A stretch of DNA of 64,000 nucleotides from Tetrastigma voinierianum (lineage: Eukaryota > Streptophyta > Magnoliopsida > Vitales > Vitaceae), in contig JAEQBH010002182.1 in assembly GCA_016808115.1 (NCBI GenBank), positions 310,001 through 374,000 on the forward strand. Reading direction: 5' to 3'. Shown here piece by piece: positions 43,121 to 54,065 of this stretch. The notes under the pieces are model-generated. The model was not told where the DNA came from. It was given only the letters and a program-made list of their open reading frames with translations, and did not search any database. Each line of letters begins with the position of its first letter. The stretch's first letter is position 1. A program made the position numbers and the translations under genes.

Positions 43121-44345
43121 ATGAAGCGGCTTTTTTAGGTATCGTGCAAGTACCATGGTATCGATATTGTGAACTTGTGGAATTATAATGCAGAAATTAA
43201 TTTGCAATGAAGAAATAAAGTTGAGGACTAATGCCAGATTTTATATATGGGATGACCTAATGCTTTTTAGAAGAGGAGCATATCTTATCATCAGAAGATG
43301 TGTACCAAAGGTAGAACAGGATGGAATTACAGGATAAATGCTCCGCCGCATCACCATATGGAGGATTGCTGGAGACGAAACTGACACATAAAATCTCGAT
43401 CGGGTTTTATTAACGACTCTGTGGATATTGTTCTTAATGGGTTAAGCGTTTGTGATAGATGTCGAGATGGGGCGACATCGATGAAGAAGTGAGATGCCCT
43501 GCATGGGGAATCATGGTGGTGCAGATTTTTTATGAATGGGGAATAGACTTTATAGGGCCTTTCCCACCTTCATTGTGTAATCTATACATTCTCCCCAGGC
43601 ATGGATTATGTATCCAAATGGGTGGAACCCATGGCTTGCCCGAAATGATGCGACACGGAGTTGTAGGGTTTATCTGAATAAATATCTTAAGTGATTTGGG
43701 CCCACACAGAAGTATTATTAGTGATAAGGGAAGCCGTTTTGCAAACAAATTGTTTGCAAACTTATGAACAAGTCTGGTCGGACATGTTATGGGATTGGCT
43801 TCGTACCGGTCGAATGGTCGGTAGGATATCTAATAGAGATCGAATATGCTTGAGAAGCGGTCGATCTGAAGACGAGAAAAGTAGTTAATGAGCTTAATGA
43901 TGCATTGTGGGCTTATAGAGCTATATAAAGTCCGTACATGATTGTATTCGGGCGTTGTCAAATACCTCACAGGCTTGGATATAAAATGATGTAGGCTGAT
44001 CAAAAAGTTGAACTGATTTCGAGTTAGCGTAAAGAAAGAGATTCCTCGATTAAATGCATTAGAAAATATGAAATGGGGAGTCTATGTGATGTAAGAATCT
44101 ACGAATAAGACCCGAGTAGCGCGGCTAGAGGATGGAGAGTTCAAAATGAAGAATAGTCCTCTTGTATGAATTGAGGCTTAGATTATTTCGGAAGCTCGAA
44201 TCAAGATTGGAGTGGCCTTACGCATTGGTGGAGTTACCTTTTGGGTAGTTACACGAAATCAAATTCGGGAAATGAGTTTAAGGTTAATGGTCGAAAGATT
44301 GAAGCATTATTTGGAGATGCGTTTGAATGAAGGAATTAGTCCAGT
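43121..44345 (+). pseudogene. pol: Athila-type integrase of element D
   Basis: Zinc-binding part faint (C-D-R-C-R-D-G-R-H-R-R-E-E-like, 43450-43495). The core starts clearly with FYEWGIDFIGPFPPSLCNLY in the frame 43459-43677 (first Asp in GIDF), then in shifting frames YVSKWVEPMACPK near 43605-43640, IISDKGSRFANKLFANL at about 43718-43765 (second Asp) and a NDALWAYRAI word at 43895-43925. The C-terminal end is recognisable at 44255-44330 as REFGNEFKVNGRKIEALFGD, the FKVNGQRLK-type terminus found again in element E at 56985-57010. Confidence 0.78.
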
Positions 44346-44920
44346 TTAAAGGGAATGAAAGAATTGCTGAAAGAGAGACACATGGCATGATGTCTGGTAA
44401 AGACATAAAATTGACGGCTTCTTAGGAGCGGCCAAGCGAAATTTTAATTATCCTTAGATAACTTTATTTTCTTGAATTTTGTGTTTAAAGTTTAGTTTTG
44501 ATTTTTTTTTAAATTTTATAGAGTTGATTTTATTGTTGTTGGTCGGGGAAAGCTAGTCATCGAGTGAAGTTATAGTCAATGAACAGCGAAATGAAATGAG
44601 TAATCTGATCAAATTGAAAAGGAGAAAAGCATTCAACTGATCTTGTGAGAAAATTCCTATTTAGCTTTTGTGGTATTTTAATTAGTTTTCAGAATAGATT
44701 GTTGGTATATATAGAACTAAGAAATTGTGCTTGATGAACCAATCAGTTCTTACCATGGACTATTTTCTCATGGCAGGTCTGAATCCTTAAAGAAGTGGTA
44801 TGGACTAAAACCTGACCAGCGGTGTAAAATCTTCTTTCGACAATGTGTGAATTATTTAGTCTTATTACTCATTTTATAGTTGAACTGTGCTGGAATTTAA
44901 TGGATGTACAAGCCCAAAAC
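44346..44920 (+). other. 3' spacer of element D
   Basis: Starts with CTTCTTAGGAGCGGCCAAGC (44418-44437), a decayed form of the CTTGGGAGGCAACCCAAG string after Athila pol. AT-rich afterwards. The element has no LTR here, because at 44925 the sequence changes to a chromovirus RT fragment. Confidence 0.55.
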
Positions 44921-44924
44921 AAGC

Positions 44925-45320
44925 AATACAATGTTTTAGCAAGTGCCTTTTCGAAGATTGACTTGCGATCTGGGTATCATTAATTAAGGATTAAGGATGT
45001 GGATGTTCATAAGATGACGTTTAGAACGCGGTATGGACATTATGAGTTCCTTGTAATGCCGTTTGGGTTGAAAAATTATCCAGTGGCTTTCATGGACTTA
45101 ATGAATCGTGTTTTCTGACCGTATGTAGATCAGTTTTTCATGGTGTTTATAGATTACATCCTTGTGTATTCAAAGGATCGGGAAGATCATGATACACACC
45201 TTCGAGTAGTGCTAGAAACCTTGAGAAAGGAACAGTTATATGCCAAATGGAGCAAATGCGAATTTTGGTTGAGAGAAGTGTCCTTTCTTGGACACATTGT
45301 ATCGGAAGAAGGAATTCATG
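44925..45320 (+). pseudogene. pol: Chromovirus RT fragment (well preserved)
   Basis: About 400 bp of RT palm: FSKIDLRSGYH at 44955-44985, then after one TAA the words DVHKMTFRTRYGHYEFLVMP at 45003-45065 and FGLKNYPVAFMDLMNRVF (45064-45115). The open frame 45140-45328 gives MVFIDYILVYSKDREDHDTH, LRVVLETLRKEQLYAKWSKC and EFWLREVSFLGHIVSEEGIH. The catalytic VDD/IDD is changed to IDY. Only two or three stops occur, far fewer than in neighbouring blocks. It ends where LTR F begins (TGTTATGAAAT at 45321), so it is a truncated piece used as landing site. Confidence 0.85.
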
Positions 45321-46061
45321 TGTTATGAAATATGCAAGGTATCATAACACATGCAAATTTTACCCAAAACAATTTCACTATTACAAAACTCTACATTTAC
45401 ATATACAAAAACAAATCCAAAACCTACTTAGGGTGGGCTTCTATTGTTGTGTTGGCCCTGGCGGATGCGGAATGCCGTGAATGTCTCTTTGGTACCACCA
45501 TGAATGAAGAAATACCGTGCTAAAGCTTAGAAGCCCAGTGGAAACATATAACATATATGACCACTTGCAGTGATCCTTAATTTCAGTACACATATACAAT
45601 AGCTTATAAACATAGACTTCTTTTACATATCATATGTATCTTTCGTATCATTTGCATATTTCATGCCTTTTTCATGTGTCATGTTTCATATTATTTTATA
45701 TCATCTTGTATAATTTTTATTTTATTTTTATGCTTGTATATTCCAAAGGCGTGAATCTGAGGAGATAGCGTATATAGGAAATTATCATGCTGTCTGAAAG
45801 CGGAGCTATCATCTTTGTATGAATGAAAGCGAAATGAGTATATACTCGAAGGTATCATCAACTGTATGAGACGGTGACTTTATGCATGTGATATACTTGG
45901 CCCAAGCAGAGTAGTTTCTGTAATGGCAGAGCTGGCTTATAGTAATCCCACCATAAGACAATGCTTGTCCATAAACTTTGGAATATATGCAGGAAATCAA
46001 GCTTATTAGGTTTTTATCTTAGTTAGGAATATCATATTAGTCATTTACATGCTTGTATTAT
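45321..46061 (-). repeat. LTR F, left part (reverse strand)
   Basis: Begins TGTTATGAAATATGCAAGG and runs to the solo LTR at 46062; its continuation is 48165-49437. The rest of this reverse chromovirus lies to the right (49438-50620). No gene; the short frames at 45247-45523 have no domain. Confidence 0.5.
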
Positions 46062-48159
46062 TGTGAAACCCCGAGAAAATCCAATTTTCTCAAAAAGGCC
46101 AAAATCGTAATTTCGGTAAAAATCCGGAATTTTTCTAGATCTCGATGGTAAACAGACTTCTCGGGTTGAATCGTCTCATGAGAATTGCGACCACGTCGAA
46201 TTTCGTTGGATTCGAGGTGGTCGAGTTTCACATTTTTCGTGATGGGTGTTGGGTGACACGTATCGAGTTGAGGAGATCTGCATACATGCTTTGCCAAGGA
46301 ATATTGCAGCATAAAAGAACCAGTTCTGATTAAGTATGTATGGAAAGAATCCAGTGGCTGCAATGAGCCACTTGAGTGCATGATGTCGCCAAGGGAGTTA
46401 TGAAATAAAAAGAAAAGATGGAAAAAGGAGCCACTCATTTGGTTTGAGGAAGGAGGGAGATTTCCTCATTTTTGTCTCATCTTCTGTGCTCCAAAAGGAG
46501 GAGAAAGCGAGAGAGGAAAATGGGGAGAAATGGAGAAAATGAAGAAATGAAGAGGAATGAGAAAAAGAAAGAAAAACAAAGGAAGGAATAAAACAAAAGC
46601 GCGAAGAAGCGTGAGAGGAAGAAAGAAGATGCGGAGGTCTTGGATCTCGTTTTTACAGAAGTCTCTTCCTTCTCTCTGAGATCGTGGGAGATCCAGGCCA
46701 GTCAGTTCCTTCGAAGCGAAGGAGAGTTACTCGGAGAGGGACAGCAGCGTGAGCACGGTTTTTGGGAGTTTTGACAAACCCCGTAAGGTAGGGGTTTCAT
46801 CCTTGTTTTACAACTTTTTTTTTATTTAAGTGTTTTGTGATGTTTGAGTTGATTGAAATTTGTGAGTGGTAGTTTGATCGGTTCAAATCTTGGAATAAAG
46901 AAGTGTTCAGAATTTTGAGGCCCATTTAGTAGTCGTACTTGAGTTTAGGGACTGTTTGGGTGTTTGGGTGATAGTTATGAATTTAATTGTATGTTGGTAG
47001 TATGGCTAGGGAAGAACTATGGAATTCGGTTCCACAGAGGCAAGTGTAGGAAGAGTGGAATGACCCACTTACTCTGTTTTGGGGTATGCTTGATCCAGGA
47101 TTTAAATGGAATGTAATGTCATGTGTTTTGGCATTAGATTGTGGATGTGAATGGCTTGGTATGTGAAATAGATAGGTTAAGACATGATTTAATGTGTTAA
47201 CAAAATGACCTGATTATATGAATTAAATTGTGTTTGTAAGCCATTGGAGATGAGATTATGATTTGCTCAAGTGAGCTAAATTGGGTGATGATTGATGTGT
47301 TGAATTACATGTGTGTAATTGTAGTTGATTGAAAATATGCATATTGACATATTGTATAAATGATTTTGAAAATGGCATAATGCATTTTCATATGCCTTCA
47401 GGTAACACAGAAGTTAGGTGTGAGTCACGTAGGATTTTGTAAAAACGGACATGGTTGCGAAGGAATTTCACGGGATGATTTTTACGGAGAATTAAGGTTT
47501 GGGAGATGGGCAGCCAGATCCGCCCGGATGAGACCATGAGCGTTTGAGCTCACGGTAATTCGCCTCGGAGGGTAGTCCCACGTATTTTGCAGACACATTC
47601 GGTGGTATGTTTTCAAGCAGACAAGTTTGTTTTAAGAAAATGAATTATTTTCTCATACATAAGCAGAGGCAAGTGTAGTGATCGGTGAGGACTCGTGACA
47701 TGGGGTGATCATGTAGACATTGAGTAGGAACATGTATTTACTTGGGTGTGTGTTACTTTGGAGCATTGCGCCATGCGCTTGGGTGGAGGTAATTTAGGGT
47801 GATTCCCTTCTTGACGTCAAATTTCAGCACTTGTCGAGGATTATATTTTTTTGGTCACGGGGCGGCTCGAGAGGCTGACTCAATTAGGGGCGATTTTGAA
47901 GCTAGGTTTGTGGCTTTGAGGCTTTGGACATAACATGTATTAGAATAGTAGATTTTAATATATGTTTGTATAAAAGTCTAATCAACTATTAAATTATTGG
48001 GAGATAATTGGAGAATAGTTGTGATAATTATATTTTATGAGTATTGTTTTATGAGCTAAAGAGGCGTTTTTACTCATGTATGCGTCTCATGATTCGAGAT
48101 GTATTGAATTCCGCGAGGTTGTGAGTAGTCAGCGGTTCCCCGGGTTTTGGGGCGTCACG
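46062..48159 (+). repeat. Solo LTR of the chromovirus C family
   Basis: TGTGAAACCCCGAGAAAATC ... CGGGTTTTGGGGCGTCACG. Aligns along its length with both C LTRs: CGTAATTTCGG, CTAGATCTCG, the CCCCGTAAGGTAGGGGTTTC region, GATCGGTGAGGACTCG and GATCATGTAGACATTGAGTA. No internal sequence on either side. Flanking pentamers ATTAT (46057-46061) and ATTCT (48160-48164) match at four of five positions, consistent with one insertion followed by LTR-LTR recombination. Confidence 0.8.
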
Positions 48160-48164
48160 ATTCT

Positions 48165-49437
48165 TTGTTCATGTGTTCATATTTCACATACTCGACCCTT
48201 ATTTTATTTATTTACTTCAAATACTTTACGCTGATATTTCTCTGGCGTGACGGCACTACTTGAATTTCACGGACCCAATGCGGTCCAGATTTGAATACAC
48301 TTATTTGATGATTTGTTCTCCTAGAAGTCTAGTTTACCCAATAATTTGAATGCTCAATTTGGATGAGTGAAGCTGAGCTTATGGCTAAATACCAAATTGT
48401 TCGCTTAGTGCAAGTATTAGAATTGAGGCAGGAATTGACCAGAAAATAGGCCTCGCTTTGTGATTCTAGGTCCCGATGAGGTCAAATTTGAATACACCTA
48501 TTTAGGGAGATTTGTTTTCTAGAAGTCTAGTTTACCTAGAAATTTGAATCACTCAATTTGGATGAGTGGGCTTCGACTTATGACTAAATACGAAACTATT
48601 AGGAAATGCAAAGCTGTATCGATTGAACTACAGAATTGACCAGAAAACAAAGCCTTACTTTGAATTTTACACAGTCCTAATGGGGTCAAAATTGAATACA
48701 CTTATTTCAAGGTTGTTTTCCACAAGTGTAGTTTCATAGAAATTTGAATCATTGATTTGGATGAGTTATAGCCATGTAACATGGGTTTTAGAAATTTTTG
48801 TGTATCTCCTAAGAGCCTAACATTTTCCTTTATCTGAGCATTCCTCAATTGATGGTCTGATGACTCAAAAAGCGAGTATAACCCATTTAGAAGAGTTAGG
48901 GTTTCCTGGCTTTCAAAAACCTCACTGAGAAGGATTTGAGGTTCCAGACCTTGGTTTTTCTTCTTTTTAGAAACAAACTTCCTGCCCGGCTATACAGCAG
49001 CAGAAAGGCAAAGCCCATGGATTGCACAAAGCGAATGACCTCCCTTTCCTCCTCATCGAATTTTTCGCCCCAGCTCATCTCTTTCCACCAATGAGAAAAT
49101 ATCTAAATTCAAGGTGAAAATTTGGTCTTATCTCTTCTTCCTGAGAGCTTATTTGGTAAAGCCATTTAGACTTTCTTTTTCCACCGCATTTTTAGTCCAT
49201 CATTTTATTTCTTTTGCAATTCAACTCGATGTCTATTTTGGCATGTAAACTTATTATCTGCCTTGTCCCTTGAGTCCTTAATGTGACATTTCTTATTTTA
49301 CCCTTGACTCTTGCATTAATTTCGGTTTTATCATTTTTCGTTTTTTACAATATAAATTCGAGGAAAAATCTAAATTAACTTATTTATACCACTAAACATG
49401 TTATATAAGCTGTGAGGGTATATTTAGAATGTTCTGA
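48165..49437 (-). repeat. LTR F, right part (reverse strand)
   Basis: Reverse-strand LTR lying directly downstream of the chromodomain end and purine tract at 49438-49450 (AAGGGGAGAGAG on the reverse strand). Includes three direct repeats of about 200 bp. Its boundary with the solo LTR at 48160 is not its own end: sequence style continues at 46061, so the LTR totals about 2.0 kb. Confidence 0.6.
48255..48775 (-). repeat. Three direct repeats of about 203 bp in LTR F
   Basis: Units begin near CCCAATGCGGTCCAGATTTG (48269), CCCGATGAGGTCAAATTTGA (48472) and CCTAATGGGGTCAAAATTGA (48674). Each carries GAATACAC-TTATTT, AAGTCTAGTTTACC and TTGGATGAGT words. The third is truncated. Confidence 0.8.
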
Positions 49438-50620
49438 CTCTCTCCCCTTAAAATAATTTTGTCCTCGAAATTATTACCTTAATTGAATAGTTCTTAGTCA
49501 CCTTGTGCCCTGGTTCTTGGCTCAGTATAGCTTCCTCTTTGCCATGGTGTTGCTTGGGCCTTTCACTAACGATGCCTTGTTCTGCGATGGTTTTCACTTC
49601 TCGAGCTAATATAGCTTTTGACTTTTCATCATAGGAGAAATCCTATTGCACTTGCACCTTTTGCACAAGTAGGATATGCGGTCGTCGATCTGTATTTCTC
49701 GACATGAATGATAGAAAAACATCATGTAAGTTAGCTGACTCAGGAGGGAGTGCCGACTAGATAACAACGGGCGATTCTTTCTAGAATTTGATAAGGCCTA
49801 ATGAATCTTGGACTCAACTTTCCTTTCTTGCGAGCAGCGAATTTCTCCACGGTGATACTTTGAAAATAATTTATCTCAGGCTTCATATTTCAATATCATT
49901 TCTCTTGAGTGGCGAATAGTTTTGCCTTGATCCTATGACCTTTAACCTTTCTTTGAGAATAACTTGAACTCTCTTATGTTTCTTTCCTTTATATCAAGAC
50001 CCGATAACCTTATGCTCATTCAGTGCATCCCGGTATACGGGAGTTCTACATCTCCTTCCATACAAAGCTTCATAGGGGCCATACAAATCTTTGGGTGATA
50101 AGCACATTTATTTATAAGAAAATTCCATAAGGAAAATACTTATCTGACTTCGAAAAAATCTAATTTACTGCCGACATGTCTTCCCAACACTTAAATCTCA
50201 TTGTCCATGTGTTTGTGGATGAAGCTATACTAAATTTAGCCTAGTACCCGAGGTGGTATCAATTCAGCCCAGTATGCATGTGGTGGATCATTTGTTAGAC
50301 CTATAGATGTCGAATGCCATGTAACTTGACCAATTTCATTCCACATATGGTTTATTTCATGGAGTCAACGGAATAGTCGAGTCGGATTTGAGTGAAGTGG
50401 GTAGACTTTGTCAAATCTGTCGACCAATTATCCAAGCCCATAATCATGTTTCTTTTTGGGTGAAAGCCCGGATACAAAGTCCATAGTAATGTTATCCTTC
50501 CATTAAAGGGAATTGGAAAAGTTGCTCGCCAAGAGCGGTACTTGATGTTACCTTTACTTGCTTGTGGTCGATTGTTTTAGGCCATACTCATCAAATCCTT
50601 TTCATCCCTCGTATCATGAA
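49438..50620 (-). pseudogene. pol: Chromovirus F: integrase core to chromodomain (reverse strand)
   Basis: Read on the reverse strand from 50620: a GMKRI-like piece, then NITMDFVSGLS at about 50495-50465 (first integrase Asp), a core in broken frames, GPYEALYGRRCRTPVYRDAL at 50085-50025 and NEHKVIG. Then come ERLKVIG near 49955, KFAARKKGKLSPRFIRPYQI at about 49850-49795, NLHDVFLSFMSRNTDRRPHI-like sequence at 49730-49680, and a YDEKSKAILAREVKTIAEQG run at 49640-49580 before a chromodomain-type end and the purine tract. Start is lost: LTR E begins at 50626. Overlaps in content with G (57185-57800), so they are separate copies or a duplication. Confidence 0.8.
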
Positions 50621-50625
50621 ATGCT

Positions 50626-51762
50626 TGATGAGTGCCTAAAACACCAGTTATACCCCACGTTCACTTTATGTTTTTTAGTTGATTTTACATTTTAAATGGC
50701 CAGCATTATAGCCAATTTGATTTCTTGAGTTTTGTGAATTGCGGAGTCAGAGGGTGGTTTGGGCGATTTGGGACAACGGAAGAAGCGGGGAATATTGGGT
50801 ACATACGTTCTGCGATGTCCGCGGCGTCGCGGCGTCACAACGTCGCGACGCCTGGTCAACAAATGAAAGTCAACAAGTGACCCAACGTCGCGGCGTCACG
50901 ATTCTGCGCGGCATCATTAAAAGCAAAGGGGAGACTGGTTGAAATTATCGAGCGTGCGGTTGAGGGCGGAAAAGCGAGCGATGGTGACACGGATTATTGG
51001 AAGACACTTCCTTTTGTATTTCATATTTTTCTAATAAACTACGGATGATTGTTAGATTGATTATGGTTATATTGATTCCAGCGTAATACAGGAATTTCTC
51101 CCAGGGTTTTTGTTGAACCATGTCACAAGTGAATGGATTAAAGTTTAAACATATATTATTGATTATTTATGATTTGCATCGATCGATCTCTACATATACG
51201 TGATTTAAATACATGGTAATGTCTGACATTGGCATGATCCTGCTGGGTATCCGAGATCGAGAGATAAGGACTCTCAAGGATCTGAATAGAGCGACCCTCT
51301 GTTAAATTGGTAAATAGAGATATCCTGATCCTGAGTGTGGCAATTAGGGTTTGCTCATTTAAGCATTTTTGAGTATTAGGTCGAGGCAGAGATGCACCCA
51401 ACCCTACTTGCGAGATAGGCATATATACCTCGAGATGGGGTATCTCATAGGCACGATTACCCCATCATCGAGAAGTCATTGACAGTGGAATAAGTAATTC
51501 TATAGGTAATGATCCGTAAAGTGGGGAGACAAATCACTAATCTTTACCGAGCAATTCTACGTTAATTTAGCTTGGTTCTAATCACGCCGATAGTTACTAA
51601 AGTGGAGTTTAAGTCGGATAATATTCTAAGAATGAGTTTGGTGATCAGCACTCTCCTCGTAGATCGATGTCAGGTACTTAGGTACACTATATTACTTGAG
51701 CGTCGTGCACTTGCTGGCCATATAGGCGTACACATTTTACACATCACGCTTCCGGCCTATCA
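50626..51762 (+). repeat. 5' LTR of Athila-type element E
   Basis: TGATGAGTGCCTAAAACACC ... ATCACGCTTCCGGCCTATCA. Second copy of LTR A, with the CGTCGCGACG cluster at 50815-50915 and the GATAGGCATATATACCTCGA block. It interrupts the reverse chromovirus F; no 3' partner is found at the right end of E. Confidence 0.85.
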
Positions 51763-52254
51763 AGTTTTGCGTACGTTTGCGAGTTGTTTGAAGTTGATAT
51801 TGAAAAAGTTGGTGTATTTAGTGCAGATTCCTTTTTATTTTATTTTGCTCTTGCCAGTGCTTGTAATTTGGTTTTTGCGTTTTGTGTGATTTTAGATTAA
51901 GGTTGGCCAGATGTATGCGAATAGGGTCGAAGTTCGAACTCACGTCTGTTTGATCATCGGAAAGAACTTTGCAGTTCACACTTGAGAAAGCGAAAGAAGC
52001 CATGACTCAGAAATCTAGTGATCATACGGAACATTGTAAGTGAGATCATGGCCCAGACAACAATAGTAAAGGGTCCATGATAGAATAATAAGTAGGAATC
52101 GAGCCAGTCAGTTTCACGGCTGATGATCCGATCATATTTGTTAGAGCAGTTTACCCTACCACCTCTAAGTTCATTGAGCGGTATCCAGACCACTATTCGG
52201 GTAAACAACCGAGGCTGAAGTCGGTGACCTTCTGGTCTTGGAACATCCTGACCA
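51763..52254 (+). other. PBS and leader of element E
   Basis: AGTTTTGCGTACGTTTGCGA at 51763-51782 is a decayed AGTTTTTGGCGCCGTTGCCG signature, the primer site of Athila-type elements. GTTGATATTG and a T-rich leader follow. The open frame 51572-51889 spans LTR and leader and is not a gene. Confidence 0.6.
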
Positions 52255-52800
52255 CAGTTTCCAAATGAGAATCCGAATATGCACTTATTGACTTCATCCG
52301 AGTATGTGACATAGTCGAGTATAATGGGGTTACTAAGAGGCACTGGTGAAGTTGATTTCCGCTCTCTAGGTGATAGAAAGTGACTGTTTGGATTGGCAAA
52401 GTCGTACTAGATTATTACTTCATGGAGCGACTGTGAAGTTTTGACGGGATTCTTCGACTTGGGAAAAAATTGCACGATTGGTGCAAAGATAAATACATTT
52501 AGACGATTAGAGGAAGGAAACATGGAAGAATGGATGGAATTCCACGAACTATTGAAATTTACCCACCATGGGCGACGGATGGATCTGAGAGTCCATACTT
52601 TCTATAATGGTTTGAGGAATGCGACTAGAACAGTGATTGATGCCTCGGCAGGAGGTGCACTAATGAAGAAGACCATGGACCAAGCATATGAAATCCTAGA
52701 GGATGCTGCTACTAATACCAATCAATGGCTTAGAGATAAGATTACCGGTGGCGATGGCGACAGAGATGCGAGTTCTGAGCAATCCTAGTAACTCATGTCC
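52255..52800 (+). pseudogene. gag: gag of Athila-type element E
   Basis: Retrotrans_gag capsid domain. The longest open part is 52441-52788: RRLEEGNMEEWMEFHELLKF, then THHGRRMDLRVHTFYNGLRN, ATRTVIDASAGGALMKKTMD and QAYEILEDAATNTNQWLRDK. These correspond to the E-x-W-E-R-F-x-x-L, FYNGL, DAxAGGALM and AYELLE words of Athila/Calypso gag. Upstream pieces at 52265-52430 (NPNMHLLTSSEYV; RSLGDRK; GLAKSY) are the N-terminal half in broken frames. 52800-53690 should hold the gag tail and zinc knuckle but shows no clear motif. Confidence 0.82.
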
Positions 52801-53689
52801 TGTGGCTTGCTAAGCGACACTAGGCGTAGTGCAGCGAATGCCATTCGAGACCAGCCCGCTGGGAGTTATGTGAATTTTGTGGAGGGGGCGACCGCGTGAT
52901 GCGAATGTCGGTTAGGCGAACAAGCGTTAGGCATGCCCGATTATGTGGGGTTTATTAGAAGTCAGCCCGCGACATAGGGTCGTATGGAATATTGTGAGGC
53001 GAGGTGGCCAGGGTGGCGTCAATAAATCAGAATAATCCTGCATGATCGGGGTTATGGATGGTGGAACAATTAGACGATGCCGCCGCGGGCGGACCTCAGA
53101 GTGGACAGTTGATACTGTCACCTCTACCTTACCTGCGAAATGAGTGAAGCGATGCATTCAGATACTGTTGATGATAGAGCAGAGGATGAGAAATTTAGAG
53201 GTCGGATGGGCGAATAGCCAATCTATTGACGGAAAGGCAATGGGTTCATACGAAGCAGCACCAGTGAACTAGAGGCGAGAAGGGAATGGTATGTAAGCGA
53301 TCACGTTGAAGTGGTAGAATTGGCGATACGACGACCCAGGTGATAGGGAGGTAGAAACTAAGGAAGTCATCGGACCGGTCGAGAATGATATCTGAGAGAA
53401 GAGAACCGCCCCAGAGAAAAAGTTTGGGAGAAGAAGAACGGATCACCCGACCCATGGCCACTAATTAAAGTATCCCCAGCGCTAAGAAGAATAGCCCGAA
53501 TAAAGTTCACGAGTTTATGGAAGTGTTCGAAAGCGCCGTCAACATTAGTTTCTTTGATGCTCTGGAACAAATACCAGGCATCAATCAATTTATATAGAAG
53601 GACATCTTGTCATAGAAGAAGACTAATTTCGAGATAGTCTGATCTCATGAAGAATGTGGTACCAGTCCTTGAGTGTGTCAAAAATTAAA

Positions 53690-54065
53690 GACCCGACGAT
53701 TTCACTATCCCTTGCACCATCGGGGCATGCCATCTTTAGAAAGGCGTATTGTGACTTGGGAATAATATCAATCATGCCTTTATCCATATTTAGGCAGCTT
53801 AGGATTGGAGTGGAAGCTTGTCAGCCATAGTCACCTCCCGATTAGGCGATAGGTCTTAAAGCATCAGAGAGGGTGATGAAGGCGTTAGTAAAAGTCGACA
53901 ATTCATCTTCAGCGGATTTCATTGTATTAGATATGGAAGAGAAGATAAAAATACCCATAATATTGGGTAAGCCCTTTCCTTGTTGGAAGGAAGCGATGAT
54001 TGACGTATAGAAGGGGAGATGAAATTGAGAGTCTTGAAGATGAAGTTAAGTTTAATGTATTGATT
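53690..54065 (+). pseudogene. Aspartic protease of Athila-type element E
   Basis: Read across frames: FTIPCTIG at 53698-53722, then YCDLGIISIMPLSIF at 53747-53790 with the D-L-G active-site triad that Athila-type proteases carry in place of D-S/T-G, RLGDRS near 53845, SADFIVLDMEE at 53910-53940 and KIPIILGKPFL-like sequence at 53945-53985, then DV-KGEMKLRVLKDEVKFN at 54010-54055. The order of words is complete, but at least six frame changes break it. Confidence 0.7.

Noticed and set aside
46058..46438. Reverse frame of 126 codons
   Set aside because: Antisense to the start of the solo family-C LTR; equivalent frames are not kept in the two other LTR copies.
51954..52343. Reverse frame of 129 codons in the leader and gag of element E
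   Set aside because: Opposite strand of gag N-terminal sequence that reads as Athila-type gag in the forward direction.
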